NCBI RefSeq assembly: GCF_001421965.1
Contig: NZ_LMLP01000020.1
Coordinates: 168,915-232,914 of the forward strand
Source: Sphingomonas sp. Leaf67
GTDB taxonomy: Bacteria > Pseudomonadota > Alphaproteobacteria > Sphingomonadales > Sphingomonadaceae
DNA length: 64,000 nt
Reading direction: 5' to 3'
Below are positions 1 to 10,262 of this stretch, piece after piece. A program made the position numbers and the translations under genes. A model generated the notes under the pieces. That model did no database searches and was not told where the DNA came from. It saw only the letters and a list, made by a program, of their open reading frames with translations. Position 1 is the stretch's first letter, and the number at the start of each line of letters is the position of its first letter.

Positions 1-599
1 GATGATCTCGGACACGGACATAAGCCTATGCTCAGGGGATAGCCCCAAGCCTCCTTCTTAGGCTTAATTCCGTCCGGTCAAAACAGGGGCCAGTTCAATC
101 GATTGGCAGCATATCTCCAACTTCGTTCGGTTTGCCCGTGCCAAAGGGTGCTGCGAGCATTGCGGTCGGAGACATCTGAAGCGCGTCTTCCATATGGGCG
201 ATGGACGATGGTGGAACGCCGAACGCCGAACGCCGGTATTGGCGGAATGGGCAGGGCAGGCGTCCGCACAGCAGCCTCGGCGGCATGGTACCCCGCCGAG
301 TTCAGCCGATGGCTGTACGGACTCGATCGCGTCTTCAGCCGTGCCGAGCGGGGTTAATTGTTGGTCGAGGTACGCAACTGCCGTCATCTGCTGGCGATGG
401 GCGCATGGTGGCCAGGCCCAACGGGCCGCGCCTCGATCCGGCGTTGCTGCCGCTTAAAGCACTCGAGCGCCTCATCCAGTGCCACCCCGACAGCGCGCTG
501 GCTGATGCGCTGCATGTCGATTCGACGTATCGCCCCCGTGCAAAGTTGTATATCCCAGCGACATATCCAAATAGCGACGGTCTAGAAGGAGTGCGTCAG
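1..599. other. No supported gene
   Basis: No reading frame here has a convincing start, ribosome site or recognisable product. Short open frames on both strands overlap one another and have no family resemblance I can name. There is a small tandem repeat of a 7-base unit (cgaacgc-like) near 220-240. The stretch leads into the vapB start and probably holds that operon's promoter plus eroded sequence. Confidence 0.5.
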
Positions 600-602
600 T
601 TG
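584..602 (+). promoter_or_regulatory. Ribosome binding site that selects a TTG start for vapB
   Basis: AGAAGGAG at 584-591 lies 8 bases before TTG at 600. A GTG at 591 in the same frame overlaps the Shine-Dalgarno itself and is therefore unlikely. Starting at TTG gives the usual VapB N-terminus (MTRTNLFQSNRSQAVRLPKD). Confidence 0.65.
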
Positions 603-821
603 ACCCGGACCAACCTGTTCCAATCCAATCGTTCGCAGGCCGTCCGTCTGCCCAAGGATGTGGCGTTTCCCGAGGGTGTCCGCGAGGTCGCCATCCTGCG
701 TGACGGAGACAGGCGTGTAATCGTGCCGGCGGACCGCCAGTGGGACGACTTCTTCGCTGCGTCTGGGATCGATATCGACGAGAACAAGCAGCCGGAAGCG
801 CAGGTACGAGAGTCGTTCTGA
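600..821 (+). CDS. vapB: VapB-type antitoxin
   Basis: A 73-residue protein of the VapB/AbrB-like antitoxin family. It would bind and neutralise the VapC ribonuclease encoded next and repress its own operon. Residues 4-25 (NLFQSNRSQAVRLPKDVAFP) are the typical swapped-hairpin DNA-binding N-terminus with the signature SQAVRLPK. The C-terminal half is acidic and carries the expected toxin-wrapping segment (WDDFFAA). The stop codon overlaps the vapC start by one base, so the two are translationally coupled. The start is TTG, chosen because of the Shine-Dalgarno site 8 bases upstream. Family membership is clear; the cognate pairing with the next gene is inferred from adjacency. Confidence 0.9.
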   Translation: MTRTNLFQSNRSQAVRLPKDVAFPEGVREVAILRDGDRRVIVPADRQWDDFFAASGIDIDENKQPEAQVRESF

Positions 822-1228
822 TGCTTCGCTACATGCTCGACACGAACCTGTGCATCCGGGTGCTGCGCGATCGGCCACAGACGATCCGGGAGCGGTTCAA
901 TGCCGAGGCCGATGGCCTGTGCATATCCAGTATCGTGCTGTTCGAGCTCCTCTACGGGGCTGCCAAATCCGCGCGCCCGATCGAGAACCGCAGCGAGGTC
1001 GAACGTTTCGCGAGCCGTTTGGACGTGCTGCCCTTCGACGACGATGCGGCAGCCCATGCCGGTGACATTCGCGCCGTTCTGGCGAGACAGGGGCGGATGA
1101 TCGGTAGCTACGACCTGCTGATCGCGGGACATGCCCGCAGTCGGGGGCTGGTCGTTGTCACCGGCAACCTCGGCGAATTCGAACGGGTAGAAGGACTACG
1201 CTGCGAGGACTGGCTTCCTGCCCACTGA
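821..1228 (+). CDS. vapC: VapC-type PIN-domain ribonuclease toxin
   Basis: A 135-residue PIN-domain endoribonuclease, the toxin of the vapBC pair. Acidic metal-binding residues are visible: Asp7 in MLDTN, Glu42 in LFELLYG and Asp98 in GSYDLLIAGHA. The C-terminal motif reads TGNLGEF where most relatives have TNNxxEF, so one Asn is Gly; Asn116 and the following Glu-Phe remain and the domain is otherwise complete. The protein ends with the family-typical L.CEDW segment. VapC toxins usually cleave initiator tRNA or rRNA; the target here cannot be told. It is transcribed with vapB from the same promoter. The pair sits next to a decayed conjugation gene, which fits a plasmid or integrative-element origin. 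Confidence 0.92.
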   Translation: MLRYMLDTNLCIRVLRDRPQTIRERFNAEADGLCISSIVLFELLYGAAKSARPIENRSEVERFASRLDVLPFDDDAAAHAGDIRAVLARQGRMIGSYDLLIAGHARSRGLVVVTGNLGEFERVEGLRCEDWLPAH

Positions 1229-1269
1229 GCTGTTGCAGGGGAGAAGAGGGGGAGGGGTGGAGGTACACC

Positions 1270-1830
1270 GTGGTCCTGTCGCTGACGCTCGACGAGAACA
1301 AGGTCCAGCTCATCTGCGTGCGCATCCTCGCGTGGTTCTGGGACTGGGTTGGGTTCGATCAGACAAAGGCGGTCGACCTGCTGATGCCCGATGGTTCATG
1401 CCAACGCACCGTCATGGGCATGGTCCCCCATGTCGGCGAGGTCATCCGCGCGTGGAACAAGGCGACCCGCGGCCTCGTCGGTTCGCTGCTGATGGCCACC
1501 TTCGCCACCGTTCCGCTCGCCATCTGGTTCGTCGATTACTCGAAGCGGCGCGGGCGCGACATTCTCGCCGAACGCCACGAACGCGGGGCGGCGCTGGTCG
1601 AGCGCGACGTGCTGCGCAAGGAGCTTGGCGGCTACAACCGCGCCCAGTTCCTGAAGGAAGCCCGCGACCGCCACGCCTGACCGAAAAGCAGGTCGATACC
1701 TTCACCCGGAAGGCGCTTGCCGCAGCCGGACTGCCCCATTCCGTATCGGATCGAGCAGGCCCACACGACACTCATCGGGACCTTGCCCACCACCGTCATA
1801 TTGTCGCGTTGCGCGATGCCGGAATGTGTG
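1270..1830 (+). pseudogene. Decayed N-terminal part of a TraD-like type IV coupling protein
   Basis: A GTG-started frame from 1270 to 1680 encodes about 136 residues that resemble the N-terminus of TraD-type coupling proteins: a conserved cytoplasmic start, then a hydrophobic membrane helix (SLLMATFATVPLAIWFVDYS) and a basic stretch. The frame then breaks. The continuation (LTEKQVDTFTRKALAAAGLP) is in another frame from about 1677, and IPYRIEQAHTTLIGT returns to the first frame from about 1738. The Walker A motif that should follow (GTGKTT) is reduced to LPTTV. So there are at least two frameshifts, a lost nucleotide-binding loop and no downstream two-thirds of the gene. Coupling proteins are about 600-700 residues. 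Assignment to TraD is from motif memory, not a search. Confidence 0.65.
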
Positions 1831-1920
1831 TTGCTCGAACCGCGGAACTGGCAGGACGCAGCATTGCGCAGGTCAAGCGCGTGACGGCGCTGCACCGCCA
1901 ACGACTTGCTGGAACAGCGA
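1793..1920 (+). other. Fragment encoding a helix-turn-helix-like segment, fused after the traD remnant
   Basis: In the frame starting near 1793 the sequence reads RDAGMCVARTAELAGRSIAQ followed by VKRV, which looks like the helix-turn-helix end of a resolvase or a small regulator. It has no start codon of its own and runs out at 1997 without a recognisable domain. From about 1920 to 2076 nothing is supported. It is best read as another eroded fragment. Confidence 0.3.
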
Positions 1921-2076
1921 CCTCCAACCTTGCCGCGGCAGGAGTCCGTCTGACGGTGTTGTTCCCGGCGCGCTACAGGCGTGCGAACGGACGGTGATCG
2001 ATGGGGTGACCATCCAGACCCAAGGGATGGTTCGAAGCGATGGCGAAACGCTCTTTCGTACGTTTCCAGACAGACG

Positions 2077-3312
2077 CTACACCGACACCCCCGTCAGCTG
2101 CTCGACCAGCTGCATCTGCCGCGGCAGGCAGACCGACAGGGCGCAACGGCCGACGGCGGTCGCCCGGGCGGCCTTGCGCAGGCGCAGATGGTCGCTGCGA
2201 TCGGCGAGGGTGGCGATGATCCGGTCGGCGATGGCGGCGGGGTCGTGGAAGGGGACCAGATGCCCGTTGATGCCGGGTTCGAGGAATTCGAGCACCGGCG
2301 CGGTATCCGATGCGATCATGACGCACCCGGTCGCCATCGCCTCGACGAACGACCATGACAGCACGAACGGCACGGTCAGATAGGTGTGGACGCTGGAGAC
2401 GCGCAGCAGCGACAGATAGTTCGCATAGGACAGCTTGCCGGTGAAATGGACGCGATCGGCGAACGGACCGGTGGTCAGCGGCACCTCCAGCTCCATCTGC
2501 TCGCGCCACGACCGCCCTTCGGGGGCGGGCGCGCCATAGCTGACCTGATCGCCGCCGGTGATGACGACCTGCGCTTCGGGCCGGGCGGTCAGGATGGCGG
2601 GCAGCGCGCGGATGAAGGACGGATAGCCGCGATAGGGTTCGAGGTTGCGCGCGACATAGGTGATGACCTCGTCCTGCCGCGACAGCGTGCGCCCGTCGGG
2701 CAGGCGAAAGCGCGCCGCCGGATCGGGCTTCACCACATCGGTCTCCACCCCGTCGAAGATGGTGCGGATGCGGGGCTGGTAGATGGCGGGATGGCGGCTG
2801 CGCTGCCATTCGGTCGGTGCGATGCCGGCATCGGCCATGTCGAGGCTGAGCAGCAGATGCGCGTTGCGCGCCCGCGTGCGACATACGGTGTCGAGATCGG
2901 CGGGCTGCGCCGGATCGAAACCGACATCGGCCCCGGCCCCGTGATAATAGAATTCGGCATAGCTGAGGATGACGGCGCGCGGGAACACGTCGCGCACGAA
3001 CATCATCTCGCCCCAGCCCGGATGGCCGATGACGATCGTCGGCACGAATCCTTCGCGTTTCAGCTGGAGCAGCGTGCGCGCGACCTGCTGCCCGTAACGG
3101 ACGCTGGCTTCGTACAGGCGGACATAATGATGGGTGGTCGGATTGGCCGGACGCGGCGCTTCATAGCCGACACAGCGGACGCCGGGAATATCGACGCCTT
3201 TGCCACGGGTTACGAAGACGACGCGATGTTTTCCCGATGCCGCCAGCGCGGGCGCAAGGTTCTTGAACTGCGCCGGCATGTTCTGGTGGATAAATAATAT
3301 GTCCAACCGCAA
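2077..3312 (-). CDS. GT4-family glycosyltransferase
   Basis: A 411-residue GT-B fold glycosyltransferase. The N-terminus (MRLDILFIHQNMPAQFKNLA) is the start of the acceptor-side Rossmann domain, and the C-terminal half has the GT4 donor-binding pattern, including YVARNLEPYRGYPSFIRALP, VVITGGD and the E-x7-E-like SWSFVEAMATGCVMIASDTA. No membrane segment is seen, so it acts on the cytoplasmic side. It is divergent from the giant RTX gene with only 168 bases between starts, which suggests shared control. The ATG at 3312 is the first start consistent with the family. Donor and acceptor are unknown; a role in a surface polysaccharide or in modifying a secreted protein is inferred from neighbours. 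Confidence 0.88.
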   Translation of the reverse strand: MRLDILFIHQNMPAQFKNLAPALAASGKHRVVFVTRGKGVDIPGVRCVGYEAPRPANPTTHHYVRLYEASVRYGQQVARTLLQLKREGFVPTIVIGHPGWGEMMFVRDVFPRAVILSYAEFYYHGAGADVGFDPAQPADLDTVCRTRARNAHLLLSLDMADAGIAPTEWQRSRHPAIYQPRIRTIFDGVETDVVKPDPAARFRLPDGRTLSRQDEVITYVARNLEPYRGYPSFIRALPAILTARPEAQVVITGGDQVSYGAPAPEGRSWREQMELEVPLTTGPFADRVHFTGKLSYANYLSLLRVSSVHTYLTVPFVLSWSFVEAMATGCVMIASDTAPVLEFLEPGINGHLVPFHDPAAIADRIIATLADRSDHLRLRKAARATAVGRCALSVCLPRQMQLVEQLTGVSV

Positions 3313-3480
3313 TACTCCATTCGGGGTAGGTGCGAATATTCAGAATGTGTCCTGTCAATAGACTGGTAAAACTATTGAGTATTTACGTTCAAGTAACCAT
3401 TGTGTCGCGCATTTCCGACAATGGGTCGGATGGTTGATGACGATGGCGGGGGGCGCGCCGTCGGACGTGGGGGATGGCAG
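3313..3480. promoter_or_regulatory. Divergent promoter region with two inverted repeats
   Basis: This AT-richer gap separates the GT4 gene (-) from the giant RTX gene (+). It contains CAATAG/CTATTG (3356-3361 and 3372-3377) and CCATTGT/ACAATGG (3397-3403 and 3418-3424), which could be operator or 5' leader hairpins. A GTGGGGGA-like Shine-Dalgarno at about 3467-3474 supports ATG 3481 over the in-frame upstream TTG at 3400 and ATG at 3430. No clear -35/-10 pair was identified. Confidence 0.45.
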
Positions 3481-6400
3481 ATGGCGAATTATAGCGGCAC
3501 CACCGGTGGCGACAATTACTCGGGCACCGCCACGGACGACAGCATCGCCGGCAATGGCGGCAACGATACGCTGTACGGCAATGCCGGCAACGACAGCATC
3601 GACGGCGGCGACGGTAACGACGTGCTGTACGGCAATGACGGCAACGACACCGTGCGCGGCGGGGCGGGCGACGATGTCATCGAGGATTATCGCGGCAGCA
3701 ACGTCCTCGACGGCGGCACCGGCAACGACACGTTCAACGGCATCGGCTATATGGACGGTGGCAGCACCGGCGGTGCCGACACGATCACCACCGGCGCGGG
3801 TCGCGACACGCTGCGCGTCGATGGCTATGGCGTCCGCAATTTCCCGCTGAGCTTCCTTGCCGACACCGTCACCGACTTCACCACCGGCGCGTCGGGCGAC
3901 GTCATCGACCTGTCCGAGGTCGTCAACGACCTGATCGGCTATAGCGCGGGCACCAACCCGTTCCTCACCGGCTTCCTGTCGGCGGTGCAGTCGGGCAGCG
4001 ACACGCTGATCCGCATCGATATCGATGCCGGCGCCACCGCGCACAGCATCAAGACGCTGCTGGTGCTGAAAAACGTCACCGCCACCGCGCTGGTCGCGAG
4101 CAATTTCGCGCCGAGCTGGAGCCCGACCGGGGCGGGCGAGACGATCACCGGCACCCCGCTGAACGATACGCTGACCGGTACCGATTCCAACGACCTGATC
4201 GACGGCGGGGCCTTTGCCGACCGGATCGATGGCGGCGGCGGCAACGACACGATCCGTGGCGGATCGATGGGCGACACGCTGATCGGCGGATATGGCAATG
4301 ACTCGATCGATGGCGGCGACGGGCGTGATTCGATCCTTGGCGGGGCCGGCAACGACACGCTGATCGGCGGCGCGGGCGACGACATTTTCGAGGACAATGC
4401 CGGCGCGAACCTTATCAATGCCGGGGCGGGCGACGACGAGATCCGCTTCGTCGGCAGCGGCCGGAGCGAGGCGGGCGGCGCGGACACGATCACGCTGGGC
4501 GCGGGCAATGATACGCTGACGATCGACGGCTATGGCCTCTATGCGTATCCGTCGAACCAGCATACCGACATCGTCACCGACTTCGTGGCCGGCAGCACCG
4601 AGAACCGTGACGTCATCGACCTGAACGACGTCACCTCCTATCTGTCGGGCTGGGATTCGAACACCAATCCGTTCGCGACCGGATTCCTGCGGCTGCTCCA
4701 GTCGGGCAGCAACACGCTGTTGCAGGTGGACCGCGACGGTAGCGGCACCGGCGTTGGCTGGGTGTCGGTGCTGCAACTGAACGGCGTGACCGCGACCGCG
4801 ATGACCGCCGCCAATTTCATCGGCTATGCACCCGCCGACAAGGGCTATGTCCTGACCGGCGGCGAAGGGCGCGACGTGCTGAACGGGTCGCTGGTCGCCG
4901 ATACCCTGTCGGGCGGCGTCGGCAACGACGTGCTGGACGGCAATGCGGGCAATGACAGCCTCGATGGCGGGGCCGGCAACGACACGCTGTCTGGCGATAT
5001 CGGCAACGATACGGTCGCGGGCGGCGACGGCAACGACACGCTCTACGGCAATGCCGGCAACGACAGTCTGACCGGCGGCGCGGGCAACGACTTTTTTCAG
5101 GATTATGAGGGCAACAACACGCTGGTCGGCGGCGATGGTGACGACCGGTTCGACTATGTCGGCTATGGTGCCGGCACCGACCGTTTCGTCGGCGGGGCGG
5201 GGCGCGACACGTTCCAGACCTATTATTACTATGCCGGGCAGGGCGCGGACACGATCGCCGGGTTCGAAGGCGGCGCGAACGGCGACGTCGTCGACGGCTA
5301 CTGGAACTTCTCGAACCTCGCCACCGGCGCGAACCCGTTCACGACCGGGCATCTGCGGCTGATCGCCAGCGGCGGCAACACCCTGCTCCAGATCGACCAG
5401 GATGGCGGCGGCAATAGCTGGGCGACGTGGCTGACCTTCGAAGGGATCGCGCCCGCGGCCTTTACCCGCGACAATTTCACGCTGGGCTATGCGCCGAATG
5501 CGCAGGGGCTGGTGCTGACCGGCAGCGCGCTGGCGCAGGAGATCAACGGCTCCAACGACGGCGATACCATCACCGGGCTGGGCGGTAACGATACGCTGAG
5601 CGGCAATTACGGTGCGGACAGCATCGATGGCGGCACCGGCGACGACAGCCTGTATGGCGGCGGTCAGAACGACGCGCTGCTGGGCGGCGACGGCAACGAC
5701 TATCTGAACGGCAATGACGGCGACGACGACGTCGAGGGCGGTTCGGGCGACGATCGGCTGTATGGCGAAGGCGGCAACGACACGCTGGCCGGCGATGCGG
5801 GCAACGACTATATCGATGGCGGCGACGGCAACGACAGCCTGATCGGCGGCGACGGCGACGACACGATCGAGGCGGTGTACGGCAACGACACGGTCATGGC
5901 CGGCGCGGGCAACGACAGCGTGCGGGGCGGCTATTACAGCTATGCCGGCAACGCGACGGTCGATCTGGGCGACGGCGACGACACGTTCAGCAGCGAAGTC
6001 GGCTATGGCGGGTCGGTCGATACCGTGACCGGCGGGACCGGGCGCGATACCTATATCCTGTCGGCCTATCCGACGACGACCGCCAACCTGACCGTCATCA
6101 CCGATTTCGCGACCGGCGCGGGTGGCGACCGGCTCCAGATCGAAACCGATTATTTCTACAACTGGGACCCGTCGACCAACCCGTTCACCGCCGGCTATCT
6201 GCGCTTCACCACCGAAAGCGGCGTGGTCGTGCTCCAGGTCGACAACGACGCCGGTGCCACCGGCTATGCGTGGCGGACGATCGCGCGGTTCGCAGGAGTG
6301 ACGAACCCGGCCGCCTTCACCGCCGACAATTTCACGACATGGTACCGCCCGGGCTTTGCCGGCGCGACCCTGACCGGCGATGCCAACAACCAGCGGATCG

Positions 6401-9400
6401 ACGGCACGCCACTGGGCGACACCCTCTCCGGGCTGGGCGGTGATGACTCGCTCTATGGCGGCACCGGCAACGACAGCATCGATGGCGGCACCGGCAACGA
6501 TGTTCTCGACGGCGGCGAGGGCAACGACACGCTGGTCGGCGGGGCCGGCAACGACACGCTGATCGGACAGGGCGGCAACGACAGCCTGTCCGGCGGCGAC
6601 GGCGACGACGCCTTCAGCAGCTATGAATATGGTAACGACACCTTCGACGGCGGGGCCGGGGACGACAGTTTTAGTCTCTCATATGGCGATGACAGCTTCA
6701 TCGGCGGCGACGGCGACGACAGTTTCGGCGACTATACCGGCGCAGATACGTCCATCGGCGGCGCGGGCGACGACCGCTTCGACTATGTCGGCTATTATCA
6801 GGGCAATGACAGCTATAGCGGCGGCACCGGGCGCGATCGCTACAACCTCTATTACCTGTTCAACCAGACGCCGATCGTCAGCACGATCACCGATTTCGCC
6901 ACCGGCAGCGGCGGTGACCTGATCGTCCTCGATCAGGCCGGGCTGTCGCTGGGCGGCGAGCAGATGGATGCGACCAAGCTGATCTCGGGTGGCTGGATGC
7001 GGCTGCGCCAGGTCGGCAGCGATACCGCGGTCGATTTCGACCAGAATGGCGGCGGCGACAATTTCCAGCAATATCTGTTGCTCAAGAACGTCACCGCAAC
7101 CGCGCTGACCCCCGACAATTTCACCCCCGACCTGCGTTCGACCGGCGTCTATGCGGTCCAGAGCGGCACGACCGGTGCCGACAGCTTCACCGGCGCGGGC
7201 CGCGACAATTATTCGGGGCTGGCCGGTAACGACACCATCAACGGCGCCTATGGCGACGACACGCTCTACGGCAATGAGGGCGCGGATTCGATCAGCGGCG
7301 GTGAACGCAGCGACCAGTTGTTCGGCGGCGCGGGCAACGACACGCTCGACGGCGGCGACGATAACGACGCGCTCTATGGCGAGGGTGACAACGACCTGCT
7401 GTCGGGCGGGGCAGGCGACGATTATCTGGACGGTGGTGCCGGTCTCGACACGCTGATCGGCGGCAGTGGCGACGACAATCTGTCGGGCAATAGCGAGGCC
7501 GACAGTCTCGATGGCGGCATTGGCAACGATACGCTGGATGGCGGTGCCGGCAACGACACGCTGTCGGGTGGCGACGGCAACGACCGGTTCCAGGACTATC
7601 AGGGCGCCAACAGCATCACCGGCGGGGCTGGCGACGATTATTTCCGCTATGTCGGCTATAGCGGTGCCACCGACACGCTGACCGGTGGCGACGGGCGCGA
7701 TACCTATGAACTGACGTCGGTTTCGCCCGGCAGCGTGACCGCCGACCGGATCACCGATTTCGCGGTCGGGGCCGATGGCGATGTCGTCTCGCTGGCGTCG
7801 CTCGGCAGCTATTGGACCGGCTATGTCGCCGGCAGCAATCCGTTCGCGACGGGCTATCTGCGACTGGTGGTCAGCGGCAGCGACCGGGTGTTGCAGGTCG
7901 ACTGGAACGGCGCGACCGGCGGGGCGACGTGGGTCGACCTCATCACCTTCGCCGGCAAGGCGGGCGCGACCTTTACCCGTGACAATTTCGTCATCGGCGA
8001 TGTGCGGATCGATCCGGCCGGGATCGGCCAGACCGTTACCGGATCGGCACAGGACGACCGCATCGCCGGAACGGCCGATGCCGACAGCGTGACCGGCGGG
8101 TTGGGCGACGACACGATCGACGGCAATGGCGGGCATGATTCCGTCGCGGGCGGCGACGGCGACGACCTGCTCTACGGCGAACAGGGCAACGACACGCTGT
8201 CGGGCGATGCCGGCAACGACAATCTGCAAGGCGGGATCGGTAACGACAGCCTGACCGGCGGGGACGGCAACGATAATCTGAGCGGGCAGGAAGACGGCGA
8301 CACGCTGGCCGGCGGGGCTGGCAACGATACCCTGTCCGGCGGCAGCGGCAACGACCGGATCGATGGCGGTACCGGCAACGATACGCTCGACGGCGAGGAC
8401 GGCAACGACACGCTGCTCGGCGGCGACGGCAACGACCTGTTCCGCGATTATACCGGTGCCGACAGCATCGATGGCGGGGCCGGCGACGACCGGTTCGAAT
8501 ATGTCGGCTACAATACCGGCGCGGACACCATCACCGGCGGCACCGGCCGCGACAGCTATGTCTTCTATCCTTATGGGCAGCAGGTCCAGACGACCATCAC
8601 CGACTTCGCGACCGGGGTCGACGGTGACGTCGTCGATGTGGCGCAATTGCTTGGACAGCTTCAGAATTACACCGGCACGGTCAATCCGTGGACCGACGGG
8701 CATTTCCGCCTGACCGCCGATGGTGGCACCGATACGCTGCTGCAATGGGACCGCGACGGCGGCGGCAATGCGTGGACGACGCTGATCCGGTTCCAGAACG
8801 TCCTGCCCGCCGCCTTCCAGACCGCGAACTTTACCGGTGGCTGGAGCATCGATGGTGCGGGCCAGTTGCAGCAGGGCAGCGACGGCGACGACCGGGTCAC
8901 CGGGTCGAACGACCGCGATACGCTGATTGGTGGCCTCGGCGACGATACGCTGAACGGCGGCAACGGCAATGACAGCATCGTCGGCGGGGCCGGCAACGAC
9001 AATCTGACCGGGGATGGCGGGAACGACACCATCGTCGGCGATGCCGGAAACGACACGATCGATGGCGGCGATGGCAATGACAGCCTCAGCGGCGGGCTTG
9101 GCGACGACACGATCGAGGGTAGCGGGGGGAACGATACCATCAGCGGCGGGGCGGGTAACGACCGGCTGTCCGACTATGGTGGTACGAACGTCATCGATGG
9201 CGGCGATGGCGATGACCTGTTCTACAATATCGGTTCGTGGCAGGGACAGGCCGTCACGAACACGCTGACGGGTGGTCTCGGGCGCGATACGTACGACTTC
9301 TACGAATATTCGATCCGCTATCCGGTGGCGGGTTCCGGCATAACGACGATTACCGACTTCACCGCCGGTACCGGTGGCGACGTCATCAACCTCGGCACCG

Positions 9401-10262
9401 GCTATATGTCCGGCGTCGATGGCGGCAATCCGTTCGAAACCGGCCATATGCGACTGTTGCAGGACGGTGCCGACACGCTGTTGCAGGTCGATCATGACGG
9501 CACCGCCGCCACGCTTGGCTGGCAGACGGTCGCGCGGTTGCAGAATGTCGTGGCGACGGCGCTGAACTACGACAATTTCGCGAATGGCGTCGGTCCGGTC
9601 GGCGTTACCCGCACCGGTACCCAGCTTGGCGACGATATCGATGGTACCAACAGCCCCGACCGGATCGAGGGGCTGGGCGGCGACGACACGATCGACGGTG
9701 GCATGGGCCGCGACACGATCCTCGGCGGTGCCGGCCGCGACCGGATCGATGGCGGACAGGGCGATGACAGCCTGTCGGGCGGCGACGGCAACGACTGGTT
9801 CAACGACCAATATGGCCAGAACACCGTATCGGGTGGCGATGGCGACGATACGTTCAGCTATGTCCGCGGCGTCGTGTCGGGTGATGCCGGCGACGATGTT
9901 TTCGACAATGTCGGCTATGACACTGTCGTCGACACGCTCGATGGCGGTGCCGGGCAGGACGTGTTCCGCCTGAACGGCTATTATCTGCGCTATGGCGACG
10001 GCACCGCCGACGTCATCCAGAACTTCACCGCAGGGGCGGGCGGCGACGTGCTCGACGTGTCGAACGTCGTGGCCTATTTCAGCAACTTCACCGCCGGGCA
10101 GAACCCGTTCCTGACCGGGCATATGCGCCTGCTGGGCGCGGCGGGCGAACTGTTCCTGCAGGCCGATTTCGACGCCGCCGGCACCGCCACGGGCTGGAAG
10201 ACGATCGCGATCCTGCGGGGCATGGACACGTCGGTGTCCGAGGAACTGACCCTCTACAACTT
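3481..10262 (+). repeat. Repeat zone A of the giant RTX gene: nine secretion-domain-like modules
   Basis: Nine copies of a 220-290-residue unit. Each has an RTX nonapeptide run, then GGxGRDTYxL, ITDFATGxGGDVIDL, NPFxTGxLRL, LLQVDxDGG, W.T...L.NV and a closing DNF. NPF-type cores lie near 3957, 4669, 5332, 6178, 6970 (degenerate, no NPF), 7839, 8683 (NPW), 9427 and 10102, so units are about 660-870 bases. The fold resembles the beta-roll plus flank used as C-terminal targeting domain in many type I substrates, here repeated internally. Confidence 0.8.

Noticed and set aside
1973..2884. Long alternative frames on both strands inside the GT4 gene (1973-2884, 2386-3297)
   Set aside because: They are Arg/His/Ala-rich shadows of the well-supported glycosyltransferase, with no motifs.
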